Source: HGM04593 sp045636125 (GTDB lineage Bacteria > Bacteroidota > Bacteroidia > Bacteroidales > Bacteroidaceae). From it: a stretch of DNA of 64,000 nt. The position numbers were made by a program, and so were the translations under genes. The notes below the pieces were generated by a model. It saw nothing but the letters and a program-made list of their open reading frames with translations, searched no databases and was not told the DNA's origin. Positions within the stretch are counted from its first letter, which is position 1; the number at the start of each line of letters is the position of its first letter. The stretch lies in assembly GCA_045636125.1 (NCBI GenBank), contig JAZTWX010000001.1:1-64000 (forward strand). The letters run 5' to 3'. Shown one piece after another: positions 61,292 to 64,000 of the stretch.

Positions 61292-62455
61292 TTACAGAGT
61301 GTATGTGCCCTCAACAAGTTTACCCATTGCCCAAACGGCGCGGATGTTCAAAGCCTCGTCGAGAATCATAATGTCGGCATCCTTGTCCTTTTGCAAAGAA
61401 CCCTTGCGGTCGTAAACGCCCATAATCTTAGAGGGTGTCTCCGAAGCCATACGGATAGCATCTTCCAAAGGAATTTCAGCCTTCTGGACCAATGTGCGGA
61501 TGAGACGGTCCATTGTTGCAACGCTACCTGCAAGAGCTGTGCGGTCGGCAAGTTTACAAACACCGTCCTCGATGATTACGCGGGGGTCGAATGCTGTGTT
61601 GCTGTCGCTGGCTGCACAGGCAAGAGCGTCGGTGATTACACAAGCACGCTCAACACCCTTTATGCGATGAACAAGACGCAGGATTGTGGGAGGAACGTGG
61701 ATGCCGTCGGCAACAACCTCCACGGTCATATCCTCGTGCAAGTAGATACTCTCTACCGTACCCTCGTATTTATACTCGCGGCGTTTGTGGAAACCGGGCA
61801 TTGCGTTGTAGAAGTGTGTTGCGTGGGTATAACCATTCTGGTATGCAACGTGAATATCGTCATACTCGGCCTGTGTGTGTGCAACCGAGGCAAGAATTCC
61901 TTTTGATGTAATGTATTTACCGAACTGCATTGCACCGGGGAGCTCGGGAGCTGCGTCCCAACGCTTGATGCAGTTCCATTTTTCAACCAAGGGGATGTAC
62001 TCTTTAGGATCGGGGTCTTTGATATTCTCGGGCAACTGACCACCGGCCATTGCCATATTGAGATAGTGACCTTCCAAGTGCAAACCGAGCACGGGGCTGT
62101 CAGGCTCGGCCATCAACTTTGTACAAGTTTCGGCAGCAGCCTCAATCATAGGAACGGTTGAAGATGAAAGGGTGGGGAAGATACTTGTTGTACCGTGCTT
62201 CATATGAGCGTTCACCGCTGTTCTGAAAGCCTCTTCGGTACCCTCCATAAAGTCGGCACCGCCACCACCGTGAATGTGAATTTCCACACCACCGGGAACA
62301 ACATACATTCCCTTGGCATCAACCACTTCGGCACCAATTACTGCAAGGTCGCAGTTGGTAACCTCCAAAATCTTGTTGTCTCTGATAATTACAGAACCAT
62401 CCTTCAACCATCCTTGGGGAGTAAGGATTTTCGCATTGATAATTTGCGTCAGCAT
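61292..62455 (-). CDS. nagA: N-acetylglucosamine-6-phosphate deacetylase
   Basis: NagA (387 aa) removes the acetyl group from GlcNAc-6-phosphate, the first committed step of amino-sugar use and of cell-wall recycling. The metal-binding start of the amidohydrolase barrel is EIHIHGGGGADFME; the VAHTQAEYDDI and HATHFYNAMPGFHKR segments bind metal and substrate; the catalytic Asp is in VITDALACAA. It is a solitary gene with promoter and terminator. A GH20 hexosaminidase in this window could supply its pathway. Confidence 0.96.
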   Translation of the reverse strand: MLTQIINAKILTPQGWLKDGSVIIRDNKILEVTNCDLAVIGAEVVDAKGMYVVPGGVEIHIHGGGGADFMEGTEEAFRTAVNAHMKHGTTSIFPTLSSSTVPMIEAAAETCTKLMAEPDSPVLGLHLEGHYLNMAMAGGQLPENIKDPDPKEYIPLVEKWNCIKRWDAAPELPGAMQFGKYITSKGILASVAHTQAEYDDIHVAYQNGYTHATHFYNAMPGFHKRREYKYEGTVESIYLHEDMTVEVVADGIHVPPTILRLVHRIKGVERACVITDALACAASDSNTAFDPRVIIEDGVCKLADRTALAGSVATMDRLIRTLVQKAEIPLEDAIRMASETPSKIMGVYDRKGSLQKDKDADIMILDEALNIRAVWAMGKLVEGTYTL

Positions 62456-62516
62456 AATATTTGTGTGTTAAGTAAGTTTTTTCAAGCACAAAGCCCCTTA
62501 CGCGGCATTGCAATTA

Positions 62517-62547
62517 CAAAGTTATCTAAAATTAATTGTCTTTGAAA
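62517..62547 (-). promoter_or_regulatory. Promoter of nagA
   Basis: On the minus strand TTTC (62544-62547), 19 bases, then TAACTTTG (62517-62524). Confidence 0.65.
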
Positions 62548-62844
62548 AACTTTTTGCAAAAAATATTACGAAAAAAATGCGCTATGCGGCAGATATCGCA
62601 TTATGCGGTAATGATTGAGCAGAACATTCTTTCACCGAAATTCAAAAATTTGCCACAAATAAAAACATTTTGTAAAGAAAGAACTTGAATTTACTTACAT
62701 TTTGTAACAGCTTTCAAAAAATCCGATTTCTGCAAAAGCGGGTGGTTTTTCGAGTAAAAATCAAAAATGAGATAAAAATTTTTAGAAAAGTGCTTAAAAT
62801 CGCTTCCAAAATTAAAATTACGACGTGCTTTTCCTTGCATTTCT

Positions 62845-62875
62845 TTTGAAAATAGACGACGTAAGGATATTTTTG
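62845..62875 (+). promoter_or_regulatory. Promoter of glnN
   Basis: TTTG (62845-62848), 19 bases, TATTTTTG (62868-62875): an exact consensus match. Transcription would start near 62882, giving a leader of about 65 bases. Confidence 0.8.
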
Positions 62876-62946
62876 CAAAAATTTTTATTTTTTACAAAAA
62901 GCAAGCATTTGCACATTATTCTACAGTAAACAAAAAACACTACAAT

Positions 62947-64000
62947 ATGTCAAAGCTCAGATTCGAAGTTATAACAGCCGCTTTTGGCAAGAAAGCCGTG
63001 GAGGTGCCCAACAAAGAGGAACGTCCATCAAATTACTACGGTATAAACGTATTCAACCGCGAAAAGATGTACAAATATCTCCCCAAAGAGGTGTACACAA
63101 GCCTTACCAACGTTATTGACAACGGCTCTACGTTCGACAGCTCGCTTGCCGACATTGTTGCCGAGGGAATGAAGCGCTGGGCAATAGAGAACGGTGCGAC
63201 ACATTATACCCACTGGTTCCACCCGCTCACCGAGACAACTGCCGAAAAGCACGACGCCTTCATTGAGCACGACAGCAAGGGTGGTGTGCTCGAAGAGTTT
63301 TCGGGCAAGCTGCTTGTGCAGCAGGAACCCGATGCTTCGTCGTTCCCCAACGGTGGTATACGCAGTACATTCGAGGCACGCGGTTACAGCGCCTGGGACC
63401 CCACCTCGCCTGCGTTCCTCATTGGCAACACATTGTGCATCCCCACTGTATTTATATCGTATACGGGCGAGGCGCTCGACTACAAAGCTCCCTTGCTTAA
63501 ATCTCTGCGCGCAGTGGACAAAGCTGCAACCGAGGTGTGCCGTTATTTCGACAAGAATGTAAAAAAGGTTACCACATACCTCGGTTGGGAACAGGAGTAT
63601 TTTCTCGTCGACGAGGGTATGTTGCTTGCCCGCCCCGACCTCTTGCTCACCGGCCGCACCCTTATGGGACACGACAGCGCAAAAAACCAACAGCTCGAGG
63701 ACCACTATTTCGGTTCAATCCCCGCGCGTGTGGCTGCATTTATGAAAGAGCTGGAAATTGAGGCTATAAAGCTGGGAATACCGGCAAAGACCTGCCACAA
63801 CGAGGCTGCGCCCAACCAGTTTGAGCTTGCACCCATATATGAAGAGTGCAACCTTGCCGTTGACCACAATATGCTCATAATGGCACTTATGAAGGATGTT
63901 GCCCGCCGCCACGGCTTCCGCGTACTGTTGCACGAAAAGCCCTTCAAGGGGATAAACGGTTCGGGCAAACACAACAACTGGTCGCTTGGTACCGACACTG
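62947..64000 (+). CDS. glnN: Glutamine synthetase type III, N-terminal part
   Basis: This open frame of 351 codons runs off the right edge. It matches the N-terminal half of GSIII, the large (about 730 aa) ammonia-assimilating enzyme typical of Bacteroidetes. Family signs are RFEVITAAFGKKAVEVPNKEERPSN-like start (residues 5-29), GATHYTHWFHPLT, GGIRSTFEARGYSAWDPTSP, LGWEQEYFLVD, and CHNEAAPNQFELAPIYEE. The start ATG lies at 62947 after a consensus promoter. The catalytic C-terminal portion is outside the window. Confidence 0.95.
   Translation, partial: MSKLRFEVITAAFGKKAVEVPNKEERPSNYYGINVFNREKMYKYLPKEVYTSLTNVIDNGSTFDSSLADIVAEGMKRWAIENGATHYTHWFHPLTETTAEKHDAFIEHDSKGGVLEEFSGKLLVQQEPDASSFPNGGIRSTFEARGYSAWDPTSPAFLIGNTLCIPTVFISYTGEALDYKAPLLKSLRAVDKAATEVCRYFDKNVKKVTTYLGWEQEYFLVDEGMLLARPDLLLTGRTLMGHDSAKNQQLEDHYFGSIPARVAAFMKELEIEAIKLGIPAKTCHNEAAPNQFELAPIYEECNLAVDHNMLIMALMKDVARRHGFRVLLHEKPFKGINGSGKHNNWSLGTDT

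Larger units (their letters stand above)
62456..62946. other. AT-rich divergent intergenic region
   Basis: This 491-base stretch separates divergent nagA and glnN. It holds the two promoters. Between them is very AT-rich sequence without a recognised gene or hairpin; a repeated ACGACGT occurs at 62819-62825 and 62856-62862 just upstream of the glnN -7 element, possibly a regulator site. Confidence 0.5.

Noticed and set aside
62581..62946. Small open frames in the nagA-glnN intergenic region
   Set aside because: The region is AT-rich with frequent stops and shows only promoter-type sequence.

Overview
The window is chromosomal DNA of a Bacteroidetes bacterium, most likely order Bacteroidales and probably gut-associated. 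Several things point there. Promoters read TTTG-N19-TAnnTTTG, the Bacteroidetes housekeeping sigma consensus. Most genes lack a Shine-Dalgarno sequence. Families typical of the order are present: the Bat aerotolerance operon, type III glutamine synthetase, Na+-NQR, DUF4136 lipoproteins, a patatin/outer-membrane-barrel fusion and M3 dipeptidyl carboxypeptidases. No phage, insertion sequence, CRISPR array or resistance island was seen. I cannot name the genus from sequence alone.

Layout. 1-7.8 kb: the 3' half of the spc operon and the alpha operon (rpsH' to rplQ), closed by a strong terminator. 7.9-14.0 kb: the complete nqrABCDEF sodium pump operon; NqrC carries an N-terminal rubredoxin-like metal-binding domain. 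14.1-15.0 kb: a family 2 glycosyltransferase. 15.0-16.0 kb: non-coding DNA with two tandem copies of a roughly 350-bp hairpin-rich repeat whose stems show compensatory changes. 16.1-21.7 kb: tRNA-Arg(ACG), a patatin-barrel protein, a small winged-helix protein, a C_GCAxxG_C_C protein and an M3 peptidase lipoprotein, all on the minus strand. 21.9-23.6 kb: a queuosine-precursor transporter overlapping a small radical SAM gene, then a MITE-like element and tRNA-Ala(GGC). 23.9-31.1 kb: ettA, an aminotransferase, phenylacetate-CoA ligase, an ACT protein, an Mpv17-like membrane protein and a GH20 hexosaminidase in one close-spaced run. 31.1-39.4 kb: an AsmA-like protein, lepA, ftsY, rimO and two HU-type genes, the second fused through a membrane segment to LysM. 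39.5-48.5 kb: the moxR/DUF58/BatA-E operon ending in a degenerate PAP2-like membrane protein. 48.5-55.1 kb: ProX-type editing protein, M16 protease, and minus-strand envelope proteins including a catalytically dead S41 homologue. 55.2-61.1 kb: rpsP, then a minus-strand run of M3 peptidase, lipoprotein, deoxycytidylate deaminase, CtpA-type protease and TlpA-like thioredoxin. 61.3-64.0 kb: nagA and the 5' part of glnN.

How the genes work together: the ribosomal/secretion block supplies translation and Sec export. NQR links NADH oxidation to Na+ export. GH20 and NagA are consistent with amino-sugar recycling. PaaK, the aminotransferase and the ACT protein suggest aromatic amino-acid or aryl-acid metabolism. 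The Bat operon and many lipoproteins serve the cell envelope.

The strongest leads for something not yet described are the rubredoxin-NqrC fusion, the HU-membrane-LysM protein that could tie the nucleoid to peptidoglycan, the covarying structured repeat pair, the transporter/radical SAM pair with a CX4CX2C motif (candidate queuine salvage), and the dead S41 and PAP2 homologues. All functions are inferred from reading the sequence; no database search was run.
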